8,563 nucleotides of DNA from Alistipes sp. (GCA_017559685.1 JAFYQY010000217.1:1-8563); one strand, 5' to 3'. Shown: positions 1 through 6,381, numbered from the stretch's first letter. Made by a program: numbers and translations. The notes: generated by a model from the sequence alone, not told the origin.

Positions 1-462
1 CACTACCACGAGCTCAACGATATGGAGCAGGTGTGCGAGCGTGTGAAGAATTTCCACGTCTCGGTTAAGGAGATTGACGGCACGGTGGTATTTCTCCGCA
101 AGTTGGAGCGTGGCGGTACCGAGCACTCGTTTGGTATCCACGTGGCGCAGTTGGCTGGTATGCCTGCAACGATTGTGGAACGAGCTACAGCGATTTTGGG
201 CGCATTGGAGAAGGCGTATGGCAATAGCGATATGGTGCCTAAGACCGACCTTCGCAAGCGAGGTAAAAAGGCTTCGTCTCAGGGCGTGGCTGAGGTCGCA
301 GAGTCGGCACGACCAGCTGATGTGCAGTTGTCGATGTTCCAGCTCGACGACCCTGTCTTGATTCAGATTCGTGACCAAATCAAGGGTATTGATATCAACT
401 CGCTCACTCCGCTTGAGGCACTCAATAAACTCAACGAAATCAAGAAGATAGCGGGAATATAA
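1..462 (+). CDS. mutS: DNA mismatch repair protein MutS, C-terminal part (5' end outside window)
   Basis: MutS recognises mismatches and small loops in DNA and uses its ATPase to recruit MutL. The window opens in frame with HYHELNDM, the conserved histidine-containing segment just after Walker B of the MutS ATPase domain, so Walker A, Walker B and the whole mismatch-binding half lie to the left. The following segment, from [11 protein letters not shown] to [12 protein letters not shown], is the conserved end of the ATPase domain and its helix-turn-helix dimer contact. After a charged linker (KKASSQ...SARPAD) comes the usual MutS tail, [10 protein letters not shown]... then [19 protein letters not shown], ending at a TAA. 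About 153 codons are visible. The tail is complete, so this is truncated only by the window edge. The next gene is convergent. Identification is firm. Confidence 0.97.
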   Translation, partial: HYHELNDMEQVCERVKNFHVSVKEIDGTVVFLRKLERGGTEHSFGIHVAQLAGMPATIVERATAILGALEKAYGNSDMVPKTDLRKRGKKASSQGVAEVAESARPADVQLSMFQLDDPVLIQIRDQIKGIDINSLTPLEALNKLNEIKKIAGI

Positions 463-490
463 GACTTTGGCCATTAGCCATTGGTTTTTT

Positions 491-564
491 AGTGAGATTA
501 GAGAAATTAGGGAGTTTAGCGAAATGCTATTCTCCCTAATCTCATTAAATTCCCTATACTCACT
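491..564. repeat. imperfect palindrome made of 9-bp units
   Basis: The outer arms are AGTGAG (491-496) and CTCACT (559-564). A stronger core pairs ATTAGGGAG (506-514) with CTCCCTAAT (532-540), and inside it TAGC (517-520) pairs with GCTA (526-529) around GAAAT. Each arm is itself a degenerate tandem of 9-bp units (gagattaga, gaaattagg, gagtttagc on the left). It sits between the convergent ends of mutS and the membrane-protein gene, so a bidirectional terminator is possible. However, neither side of the hairpin is followed by a U-tract on its own strand; the T6 at 485-490 lies before the hairpin on the plus strand. It may instead be a dispersed repeat. Confidence 0.55.
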
Positions 565-596
565 TGATGGTTGGTATTGTTACGATATAGCAAATG

Positions 597-1052
597 CTAT
601 TCACGAGGCTTCAATAGTTGATAAATGGCAGAAGATTTGCGAGATATATTCGCAAATACCTGTGTTGTAAAATACACGAAGAAACCTGCAAGAGCTGTTA
701 ATGAACTTCCGAGTAGATAATACAAAAACTTCAACCAATTAAATCCAAAAAGTTCATTACTTACAACCATACCTACTATGCATGTGATGATAGCAATAGC
801 TATAAGTACAATTAACCAAACCTTAGCAAATTTTACGATATAATTTTCTCCGTTGTCCTCTTCTTGCACATTTGATTCAGCTTTTTGAGTGTTTGATTCA
901 ACTAGAGGATAATACCTCATTAGTTGCTCGTATTCTTCATCGGATATATCAATGTACCTTTTCTTATAATAAAAGAATTCTCCCTGCTGTTGCATATAAG
1001 CCTTTCGGTCGTAACCATCACAAGGATTTTCAACTCTATCTTCTTCATACAA
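597..1052 (-). CDS. hypothetical two-helix membrane protein, uncertain or damaged start
   Basis: I do not recognise a family. From the TTG at 1050-1052 the product is 151 residues. It has a soluble, acidic, tyrosine-rich N-terminal part (about 1-72, including DISDEEYEQLMRYYPLVES), then two hydrophobic helices at about 77-98 (VWLIVLIAIAIITCIVGMVV) and 107-130, then a short basic tail. No signal peptide or catalytic motif is visible. The frame stays open upstream to a TAG at 1140-1142, and those 29 codons (KVERLINSAKEKDKK... DNNVRALLDRLGLYE) read as normal protein but contain no ATG, GTG or TTG before 1052. An ATG at 1146-1148 is in frame but is followed by CAT and then the TAG. The gene may therefore have lost its start by a nonsense mutation. 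Its base composition is clearly more AT-rich than the neighbours, which suggests recent acquisition or weak selection. The protein is real in style; the start and function are open. Confidence 0.55.
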   Translation of the reverse strand: MYEEDRVENPCDGYDRKAYMQQQGEFFYYKKRYIDISDEEYEQLMRYYPLVESNTQKAESNVQEEDNGENYIVKFAKVWLIVLIAIAIITCIVGMVVSNELFGFNWLKFLYYLLGSSLTALAGFFVYFTTQVFANISRKSSAIYQLLKPRE

Positions 1053-1191
1053 GCCAAGTCTGTCGAGTAATGCTCTTACATTATTATCTTTTACTTTTTT
1101 GTCTTTTTCTTTTGCTGAATTAATAAGTCTTTCTACCTTCTAATGCATAGCTTTACTTGTTTTGCCCACCTACCCCGAATGTGCGGTTAGT

Positions 1192-1421
1192 ATAAAAAGA
1201 AAGTGTGAGGCAGTTCGTTTATCTGACAATAGGCATTTGGCGTAGCCCGACAACAAATAAACAATACCTCACACCGAGTGGTATATATCGAGAGAGATAT
1301 ATCCATACACGGTAATGAGTGTTTGTATTGTAACCCTTGTTGTCTTAAAATCGCCAAATTTTATTGTCAAGGATTAGCGAAACACTTTCACTAATAATAT
1401 GTCTGCAATCTTGCGATTGCA
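1192..1421 (-). ncRNA. structured small RNA with a 191-nt rod-like hairpin, probable Bacteroidetes 6S RNA
   Basis: On the minus strand a complete promoter (1425-1456) is followed at the expected start by a 7-bp hairpin TGCAATC-GCAA-GATTGCA (1421 to 1404). Next comes one long imperfect hairpin over 1389-1199. Paired blocks, in plus coordinates: 1199-1206 with 1382-1389 (8/8), 1214-1217 with 1378-1381, 1221-1223 with 1372-1374, 1224-1231 with 1362-1369 (8/8), 1235-1242 with 1352-1359 (8/8), 1249-1256 with 1337-1344 (8/8), 1261-1267 with 1325-1331 (7/7), 1268-1271 with 1316-1319, 1273-1276 with 1310-1313, and 1283-1289 with 1296-1302 around a GAGAGA loop. Internal loops lie between them, the largest 6 by 7 nt (1243-1248 against 1345-1351). 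The closing stem is followed directly by UUUUUAU, so the hairpin also serves as terminator. Length, rod shape, internal loops and an independent promoter fit 6S RNA, which binds RNA polymerase as an open-promoter mimic. The family name is inferred from shape, not from recognised primary sequence. A MITE or a leader of the downstream gene is less likely. Confidence 0.6.
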
Positions 1422-1424
1422 CCA

Positions 1425-1456
1425 CAAATATAGCACATTATTTCGCAAATTGCAAA
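1425..1456 (-). promoter_or_regulatory. Bacteroidetes-type promoter for the structured RNA
   Basis: Read on the minus strand, TTTG (1456-1453), 20 bases, then TATATTTG (1432-1425) match the Bacteroidetes primary-sigma consensus TTTG-N19 to 21-TAnnTTTG in both boxes and in spacing. The predicted start at about 1418-1423 falls at the foot of the 5' hairpin of the RNA. It is the best promoter in the window. Confidence 0.72.
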
Positions 1457-1461
1457 ATTTC

Positions 1462-1489
1462 TCTCATCTCTCGTCTCTCGTCTCTCGTC
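1462..1489. repeat. heptanucleotide tandem repeat (TCTCGTC), four units
   Basis: Units at 1469-1475, 1476-1482 and 1483-1489 are identical TCTCGTC; the first, 1462-1468, is TCTCATC. The block lies 7 bases upstream of the -7 box of the transporter gene and occupies the place where its -33 box would be expected. It also separates that promoter from the divergent RNA promoter at 1425-1456. Slippage here would change upstream promoter spacing but no reading frame. Confidence 0.85.
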
Positions 1490-1496
1490 TTTTTAT

Positions 1497-1504
1497 TATA
1501 TTTG
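1497..1504 (+). promoter_or_regulatory. putative -7 box for the antiporter gene
   Basis: TATATTTG matches the Bacteroidetes TAnnTTTG box exactly and stands 19 bases before the ATG at 1524, leaving a very short leader. No TTTG is found about 20 bases upstream, where the heptamer repeat lies instead, so the promoter may be weak or activator-dependent. Confidence 0.55.
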
Positions 1505-1523
1505 CCCCGAAACTTTTGCAACT

Positions 1524-3182
1524 ATGGAGTTTATCGAACAATTCGTTTTCGGAGAGGGCATTGCGCACTCGATATTTGTGTTGGCAGTGGTAATTGCCAT
1601 CGGTACGCTGTTGGCGAAAGTCAAGATCGGTGGTATCTCGCTTGGCGCCACCTGGGTACTCTTTGTGGGTATCGTGGCGAGCCACTTCGGAATGAGTCTC
1701 CATACCGATACGCTCAACTTTGTGCGAGATTTCGGATTGACACTCTTCGTATTCTCCATAGGTTTGCAGATTGGCCCTTCATTCTTCTCATCGCTCCGTC
1801 ACGGTGGTTTGCGACTGATGTGGCTATCTATTTTGACGATGCTCTTTGGTGGTGTTGTGGCATATCTGCTCTTCCTTGCTACCGACACTCCGCTGCAGAC
1901 AATGGTCGGCACAATGGATGGCGCTGTGGCAAACACCCCAGCAATGGGTGCGACACAGCAGACCTACCTCGATATTACGGGCATCGATGACAAGTCTATC
2001 CCGATGAGTTTTGCGGTAGCCTACCCTATTGGCGTTGTGGCGGTTATCATCGCCTTTATGTTGTTGCGAAAGATGTTGCGCATCGATGTGGATAAGGAGC
2101 GAATCGAGGCTGAAAAACGAATGGGTGGAAATAAGTTCGCTGCCAAATACTCTATCGAGGTAAGTAATAAGCAGTTGGATGGCAAGAGTGTGGGTGAAAT
2201 CCGCCAAATTATTGCTCGTCAGTTTGTTATCTCCCGTATCTCACACGGTAATAACGAGGCTTTCATTGCCGATTCATCGAGCAAAATCTACTGTGGCGAC
2301 AAAATCTTCGTGGTTAGTAGCGTCGAGGATAAGGATGCTATTTTGGCCTTCTTGGGTAACGAAATCGAGATGCTCGAGAAGGAGTGGGGCGAGTTCGAAG
2401 GTCAGCTCGTGTCTCGTCGCATTGTGGTTACACAGCCGAATATCAACGGCAAGCGGTTTGTGGACTTGCGCCTTCGTACGAAGTATGGTATCAATATCAC
2501 ACGTGTAAACCGTGCTGGTGTTGATATTATTCCGCACCAGGGTATGGAGTTGCAACTCGGTGATAAAGTGATGGTTGTAGGCTCGGAGGAGGCGATAAAC
2601 GAAGTGTCGAAGTTGCTTGGTAACTCACTCAAGAAGTTGCACGAGCCGCATATCTTTACGCTCTTTCTCGGTATTGCACTTGGCGTTTTGGTCGGCTCGA
2701 TACCTTTGATTGACGCTTCACAACCTATTAAACTCGGTTTGGCTGCAGGCCCGATGTTGATGGCGATTGTTATTGGTCGCTTTGGAACGCATTGGCACTT
2801 AATTACTTATACTACGCTGAGTGCTAACCTTATGCTCCGTGAGGTGGGTTTGGCGATGTTCCTTGCGTCGGTCGGACTCGCTTCGGGAAATGGTTTTGTG
2901 AATGCAGTTCTCGACGGTGGTTACATCTGGCTGTTGTACGCCTTGATTATTGCGATTTTGCCGTTGTTGATTGTGGGTATCTACGCTCGCTTCCGCTATA
3001 AGATGGACTTCTTCTCTATTATGGGAATGCTCTCGGGAAGTATGACCAACCCTATTGCGCTGAATTATGCTAACTCGTTGGCCGGTAGCGATATGCCTGC
3101 GATTAGCTACGCCACCGTATATCCGTTGGCGATGTTCCTGCGTGTGATTATTGCGCAGTTGATGATTCTCTTTTTGGTCTAA
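1524..3182 (+). CDS. putative antiporter of the aspartate:alanine exchanger (AspT/YidE/YbjL) family
   Basis: An inner-membrane transporter of about 552 residues, the same size as E. coli YidE (about 553). It has the family plan of two homologous membrane halves flanking two cytosolic TrkA-C (RCK C-terminal) domains. Helices cover roughly 15-185, with the first repeat motif near GTMDGAVANTPAMGATQQ (129-146). The TrkA-C domains lie at about 208-285 and 293-368, each ending in a GDK(I/V) strand (258-261 and 346-349). The second membrane half runs about 377-552 with SGSMTNPIALNYAN (504-517), matching the first motif. AspT itself exchanges aspartate for alanine in decarboxylating bacteria. Most YidE-like proteins have no proven substrate, so none is assigned here. 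The ATG is chosen because it follows the promoter box closely and the N-terminus runs straight into helix 1. It is monocistronic, with a convergent gene 8 bp downstream. The TrkA-C domains suggest gating by a small ligand (known for RCK domains, not shown here). Confidence 0.92.
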   Translation: MEFIEQFVFGEGIAHSIFVLAVVIAIGTLLAKVKIGGISLGATWVLFVGIVASHFGMSLHTDTLNFVRDFGLTLFVFSIGLQIGPSFFSSLRHGGLRLMWLSILTMLFGGVVAYLLFLATDTPLQTMVGTMDGAVANTPAMGATQQTYLDITGIDDKSIPMSFAVAYPIGVVAVIIAFMLLRKMLRIDVDKERIEAEKRMGGNKFAAKYSIEVSNKQLDGKSVGEIRQIIARQFVISRISHGNNEAFIADSSSKIYCGDKIFVVSSVEDKDAILAFLGNEIEMLEKEWGEFEGQLVSRRIVVTQPNINGKRFVDLRLRTKYGINITRVNRAGVDIIPHQGMELQLGDKVMVVGSEEAINEVSKLLGNSLKKLHEPHIFTLFLGIALGVLVGSIPLIDASQPIKLGLAAGPMLMAIVIGRFGTHWHLITYTTLSANLMLREVGLAMFLASVGLASGNGFVNAVLDGGYIWLLYALIIAILPLLIVGIYARFRYKMDFFSIMGMLSGSMTNPIALNYANSLAGSDMPAISYATVYPLAMFLRVIIAQLMILFLV

Positions 3183-3190
3183 TTTGAGGA

Positions 3191-3763
3191 CTATTTAACC
3201 TCGAAATTGAGTAACTCTACCCCATTGAGCGACACTTGGATATTGTCGCCAATTTGCGGTTTTAGGGGCTCTGTAGCTGCGATGTAGACGATATCGCCCA
3301 TCTTCAAAGTGAGCAACTCCGAAGCCTTTGCTAAAGCCTTATCGAGCGAAATTTTGATATCGCTCAACTTGGTGCTACACTGCGAGTTACCAATCTTTAT
3401 ATCAAGCAAGCCTTCGCCTACTGCATCGGATGTAACCGACTCTGGCGAAAGAGCAATAGACTTATCAAAGCAGTATGCCTCGTCGCAAGGTCTGCCGAGC
3501 GAGCAATTACGCTCCACGACGTCCTGTGCAACGAATGCTGCAGCCACACCCACAGCGTCGTAGCAACGAGGAGCAAACTTCTCGGTCATACACTTCGCTA
3601 GGCGTGTAACACGCAACATATAGCCCACCGTACACTCCATCTTGCTCGAGAAATTCGGCATATAGAAGTTGTCATTATTGCGCAAAACCGACGAATCAGA
3701 GCGCTCGGTAAGCCACAAATCTTCGCCACTCGAGAGGGCGTTATATATACATACTATCTTCAT
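3191..3763 (-). CDS. fumarylacetoacetate hydrolase-fold protein lacking the family's metal ligands (probable pseudoenzyme)
   Basis: 190 residues. The middle matches, without gaps, the short Bacteroidetes FAH-family proteins as I remember them: FYMPNFSS (33-40), then LRVTRLAK (50-57), then YDAVGVAAAFVAQD (68-81), then a CFDKS segment (98-102), then LLTLKMGDIVYIAATEP (150-166). Active members bind Mg or Mn through an E-x-E pair and an Asp (in HYExE and DFTARD). Here those positions are T45, G47 and A76. The lysine usually near AKxFD is a tyrosine (Y97), and the TGTP turn is AATEP. The N-terminal part (1-30) is unlike the family. The sequence is cysteine-rich (8 Cys). The open frame and good protein texture argue for a maintained gene rather than a pseudogene. 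Its ATG follows the lpxB TAA with no gap, so translation is probably coupled, and it shares the lpxB transcript. Hydrolase activity is unlikely; the role is unknown. Confidence 0.8.
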   Translation of the reverse strand: MKIVCIYNALSSGEDLWLTERSDSSVLRNNDNFYMPNFSSKMECTVGYMLRVTRLAKCMTEKFAPRCYDAVGVAAAFVAQDVVERNCSLGRPCDEAYCFDKSIALSPESVTSDAVGEGLLDIKIGNSQCSTKLSDIKISLDKALAKASELLTLKMGDIVYIAATEPLKPQIGDNIQVSLNGVELLNFEVK

Positions 3764-4888
3764 TTAACTCAATGATTTAACTATATCTTGGGCGACACGA
3801 TGGCTCGAGCCTTCGCCACCCATCATTTCCTGTAATTCTGCGAAGTCGGCCTGCATCTTCGCACGCTTGGAGCCACCCTCCATAATCGAACGCAACTCCT
3901 CGCTAACCGTCTCTACATCAATCTTATTTACGACAATCTCACGCACGCACTCACGGTTGAGATTGATGTTTACGAGCGAGATATAGGGAATCTTCAGCAC
4001 GATAGGTCGCAACCACTCGTAGAGCTTTGGTATGTGATACATCACTATCTCGGGAGTACCTATAAGCGCAGTCTCGAGCGTCGCTGTGCCCGAAGTTACA
4101 ATGGCAGTCTCGGCGTAAATAAGTGTGTCATAGGTCTTGTTGCAGACAAATTTAACGCCTGTATTGGCCAAAATCTTGTCGTACAACTCCTTCTCAATCC
4201 ACGGCACAGCCGCCACAACGAACTGATACTCTGGGAAGTTCTTCGAAATAGCCACCATATCGGCAAGGTTATCCTTAATCTCTGAGCGACGGCTGCCAGC
4301 CAACAACGCCACGATTGGGCGCTCATCGAGGTTGCACTCCTTCAAAAACTCCTCACGTGACGACATTTGCGCCTTGTATTGCGCTATCGAGTCACAGAGT
4401 GGGTTACCACAGAATATCGGCTCGATACCTTTCGAACGGAAATATTTGGTCTCGAATGGGAAAATTGTGTAGAGTCTGTCCACATATTTGCGGATAGATT
4501 TTACTCGCCATTCCTTCCACGCCCACACCTTCGGAGCGATGTAGTAGTATACCTTTATGCCGTGCTCCTTCGCCCACTTGGCAATGCGCATATTGAAGCT
4601 CGGATAGTCGATAAGTATCACAACATCAGGATTGTACGCCTTGATATCACGCTTGCACTCGTCGATTTGTCCGAAGATTGTCTTCAGGTTGCGCAACACC
4701 TGTGCAATGCCGAAAAATGAGAGTTCACGGTAGTGCTTCGCCAAGTTCTCGGCGCCACCTACCTCTGCCATTTTATCGCCACCCCAAAAGCGGAACTGTG
4801 CCTCGGAATCCTCTGCCTGCAAACCACGCATCAGATTGCTTCCGTGCAAATCGCCCGACGGCTCACCTGAGACAATGAAATGTTTCAT
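3764..4888 (-). CDS. lpxB: lipid-A-disaccharide synthase LpxB
   Basis: LpxB joins UDP-2,3-diacylglucosamine and lipid X to form the lipid A disaccharide, on the inner face of the inner membrane. At 374 residues it has normal length (E. coli about 382). Diagnostic segments are the N-terminal loop VSGEPSGDLHG (6-16), IDYPSFN (93-99), YYYIAPKVWAWKEWRV (114-129), GNPLCDS (161-167), the UDP-sugar-binding region ALLAGSRRSEI (194-204), and TSGTATLETALIGTP (265-279) followed by YISLVNINLNRECVREI (302-318). It is a GT-B glycosyltransferase of family GT19. The ATG at 4886-4888 directly begins the conserved MKHFIVSGEPSG. It lies 34 bp downstream of trmD and its stop abuts the start of the FAH-fold gene, so it is likely cotranscribed with both. 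A weak internal promoter may lie in the spacer. No key motif is missing. Confidence 0.97.
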   Translation of the reverse strand: MKHFIVSGEPSGDLHGSNLMRGLQAEDSEAQFRFWGGDKMAEVGGAENLAKHYRELSFFGIAQVLRNLKTIFGQIDECKRDIKAYNPDVVILIDYPSFNMRIAKWAKEHGIKVYYYIAPKVWAWKEWRVKSIRKYVDRLYTIFPFETKYFRSKGIEPIFCGNPLCDSIAQYKAQMSSREEFLKECNLDERPIVALLAGSRRSEIKDNLADMVAISKNFPEYQFVVAAVPWIEKELYDKILANTGVKFVCNKTYDTLIYAETAIVTSGTATLETALIGTPEIVMYHIPKLYEWLRPIVLKIPYISLVNINLNRECVREIVVNKIDVETVSEELRSIMEGGSKRAKMQADFAELQEMMGGEGSSHRVAQDIVKSLS

Positions 4889-4910
4889 TGTGAATTAAAA
4901 ATTAAAAATG

Positions 4911-4918
4911 CAAAATTA
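4911..4918 (-). promoter_or_regulatory. possible internal -7 box in the trmD-lpxB spacer
   Basis: Read on the minus strand, TAATTTTG matches TAnnTTTG and lies 22 bases before the lpxB ATG. The nearest upstream TTTG (4935-4932) is only 13 bases away, shorter than the normal spacing. The 34-bp spacer (4889-4922) is a degenerate repeat of an AATTAAAA-like unit, so a chance match is easy. Confidence 0.25.
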
Positions 4919-4922
4919 AAAA

Positions 4923-5597
4923 TTACTCGAGCAAATCGGGGCGAAGAGCCTTGGTGCGGGCATACGCCTGCTCGTCTTGCCACTTGGCTATCTCGGCAAA
5001 GTTGCCCGAGAGCAATACATCTGGCACCTTCCAGCCGTTGAACTCCGCAGGGCGAGTGTAGACAGGCGGTGCGAGCAAGTCGTCCTGGAAGCAGTCGGTC
5101 AATGCCGAAGCCTCGTCGCCAATAGCGCCAGGCAAAAGGCGCACCACCGAGTCGGTGATAATCGCCGCTGCAAGCTCGCCACCCGTCAAAACGTAGTCTC
5201 CAACCGAGATCTCACGGGTGATAAGGTGCTCACGGATGCGGAAGTCGATGCCCTTGTAGTGACCGCAGAGAATGATGATATTCTCGAGTGTCGAGAGGCG
5301 GTTTGCCTCGTGCTGATCGTAGCGGATGCCGTCGGGCGAAGTGAAGATAATCTCGTCGTAGTGGCGCTCGCTCTTGAGTTTCTCGATACAGCGGAATACC
5401 GGCTCAATCTTCATAACCATACCAGCCTCGCCACCGAATGGGTAGTCATCGACCTTATGGTGTTTATCCTCCGAGTAGTCACGGATATTGTGAATATGAA
5501 TCTCGGCAAAACCTCCCTCCTGTGCACGCTTGAGGATCGACTCGTTCAGAGGCGACACAAGCAACTCGGGTACAACTGTTAAAATATCTATTCTCAT
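4923..5597 (-). CDS. trmD: tRNA (guanine37-N1)-methyltransferase TrmD
   Basis: TrmD methylates N1 of G37, next to the anticodon of tRNAs reading CUN, CCN and CGG-type codons, and prevents +1 frameshifting. It is a SPOUT-fold dimer with a trefoil knot that binds SAM. The 224 residues match the compact Bacteroidetes form. Visible motifs are [12 protein letters not shown] (52-63), [13 protein letters not shown] (110-122), [18 protein letters not shown] (129-146, knot), RLLPGAIG (153-160) with the conserved R153, [17 protein letters not shown] (167-183) with D168 as the presumed general base, and [16 protein letters not shown] (191-206). The ATG at 5595-5597 starts the standard N-terminal strand [12 protein letters not shown]. 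It sits 88 bp downstream of the metallo-hydrolase gene and 34 bp upstream of lpxB. I see no rplS, rimM or rpsP here, which flank trmD in many other bacteria. Confidence 0.98.
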   Translation of the reverse strand: MRIDILTVVPELLVSPLNESILKRAQEGGFAEIHIHNIRDYSEDKHHKVDDYPFGGEAGMVMKIEPVFRCIEKLKSERHYDEIIFTSPDGIRYDQHEANRLSTLENIIILCGHYKGIDFRIREHLITREISVGDYVLTGGELAAAIITDSVVRLLPGAIGDEASALTDCFQDDLLAPPVYTRPAEFNGWKVPDVLLSGNFAEIAKWQDEQAYARTKALRPDLLE

Positions 5598-5601
5598 AAT
5601 T

Positions 5602-5682
5602 TTTAAGCTTTAGCTATTAGCTATTTGCCGTTAGCTTTTTAATCTGAGAGAAAAAACTACTCTCTACTAATTACTATCTACT
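5602..5682. repeat. spacer of degenerate short-period repeats between the metallo-hydrolase and trmD
   Basis: TAGCTAT is repeated exactly at 5611-5617 and 5618-5624, with a related TTAGCTT at 5631-5637. The rest (5645-5685) repeats ACTCTCTA-like units. On the minus strand GAGAG and CTCTC enclose a T-rich loop, which could form a weak hairpin. No TAnnTTTG box is visible, so trmD is probably transcribed from the promoter upstream of the metallo-hydrolase. Confidence 0.4.
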
Positions 5683-5685
5683 CTC

Positions 5686-6354
5686 TTAATTCAGGTTCAC
5701 CTCGTTATTAAGTACCTCGACAACGAATGGGTTATACAATGATTCGTGGCCGATATTGCTCTTGTCGCTGTGGCCAGGATAGATAACAACCTCGTCGCCC
5801 AAAGGCAAAATCTGCTTCACGATAGAGTTCATAATCGTTGGATAGTCGCCACCTGGAAGGTCGGTACGGCCAATGCTCTCACGGAAGAGAGTATCGCCCG
5901 TAAAGAGCGATTTCGACGCTTCGTGATAGAGCGAAACGCCGCCTGGAGTGTGGCCTGGAGTAGGAATCACACGCAAGGAGCTATTGCCGAAGTGAATCTC
6001 CTCGGTCGAAGCGAGGTCGATATCGATAGTTGCAGGCAACTCGCCAACCTCGAGTCCGAACATTGCGCAGTGCTCTCTCGAGCCGAGCATAATGGCGTTG
6101 TCGGCCGACGAAGCTGCGAACTTTGCGCCGTAGGTCGAGCGCACAAACTCCACACCGAGAATATGATCGAAGTGGCAGTGGGTATTTATAGCCAATACGG
6201 GCTTCAAGCCCTGGTCCTCGATAAAATCGGCCAATACTCTATCCTCACGAGCCGAAAGATTGCCTGCATCGACAATGATACACTCCTTGGTTTCGTCCCA
6301 GACAATATATGTATTTTCCTGAATAGGATTGAATACAAATTTTACAATTTCCAT
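5686..6354 (-). CDS. metallo-beta-lactamase-fold hydrolase, glyoxalase II-like
   Basis: 222 residues with the complete binuclear metal site of the MBL superfamily: THCHFDH (58-64; H59, H61, D63, H64), H135 in PTPGHTPGG (131-139), D154 in LFTGDTLF (150-157) and H195 in YPGHS (192-196). The GRTDLPGGD loop (162-170) and the IGHESLYNPF ending (201-210) are typical of the short bacterial glyoxalase II-like or persulfide-dioxygenase-like group, which hydrolyses thioesters such as S-lactoylglutathione or oxidises persulfides. The substrate cannot be read from sequence. It is cytosolic, with no signal peptide. The ATG at 6352-6354 is preceded on the minus strand by TAAGGAAACA, a modest ribosome-binding sequence, and by a promoter box at 6374-6381. 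It is likely the first gene of a run continuing into trmD, lpxB and the FAH-fold gene. Confidence 0.92.
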   Translation of the reverse strand: MEIVKFVFNPIQENTYIVWDETKECIIVDAGNLSAREDRVLADFIEDQGLKPVLAINTHCHFDHILGVEFVRSTYGAKFAASSADNAIMLGSREHCAMFGLEVGELPATIDIDLASTEEIHFGNSSLRVIPTPGHTPGGVSLYHEASKSLFTGDTLFRESIGRTDLPGGDYPTIMNSIVKQILPLGDEVVIYPGHSDKSNIGHESLYNPFVVEVLNNEVNLN

Positions 6355-6373
6355 ATTGTTTCCTTATTTTTTG

Positions 6374-6381
6374 CAAAAATA
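6374..6381 (-). promoter_or_regulatory. putative -7 box for the metallo-hydrolase/trmD/lpxB run
   Basis: On the minus strand TATTTTTG fits TAnnTTTG, with TTTC (6405-6402) 20 bases upstream as a three-of-four match to the -33 box. It stands 19 bases before the ATG at 6354. This is one half of a divergent promoter region. Confidence 0.55.

Noticed and set aside
470..490. A mutS terminator from TGGC-CATTA-GCCA followed by TTGG and T6
   Set aside because: The stem is only 4 bp and separated from the T-run; too weak to call.
467..670. A 67-codon plus-strand frame after mutS
   Set aside because: It runs through the palindromic 9-bp repeat and into the convergent gene, and has no recognisable domain; likely chance.
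1192..1392. A CRISPR remnant or MITE as explanation for the inverted repeat
   Set aside because: There is no repeated unit with spacers and no target-site duplication I can see, while the promoter, 5' hairpin and U-tract fit an RNA gene better. A MITE is not fully excluded.
4977..5582. A 201-codon plus-strand open frame inside trmD
   Set aside because: It is a shadow of trmD codon bias; trmD has every family motif on the other strand.
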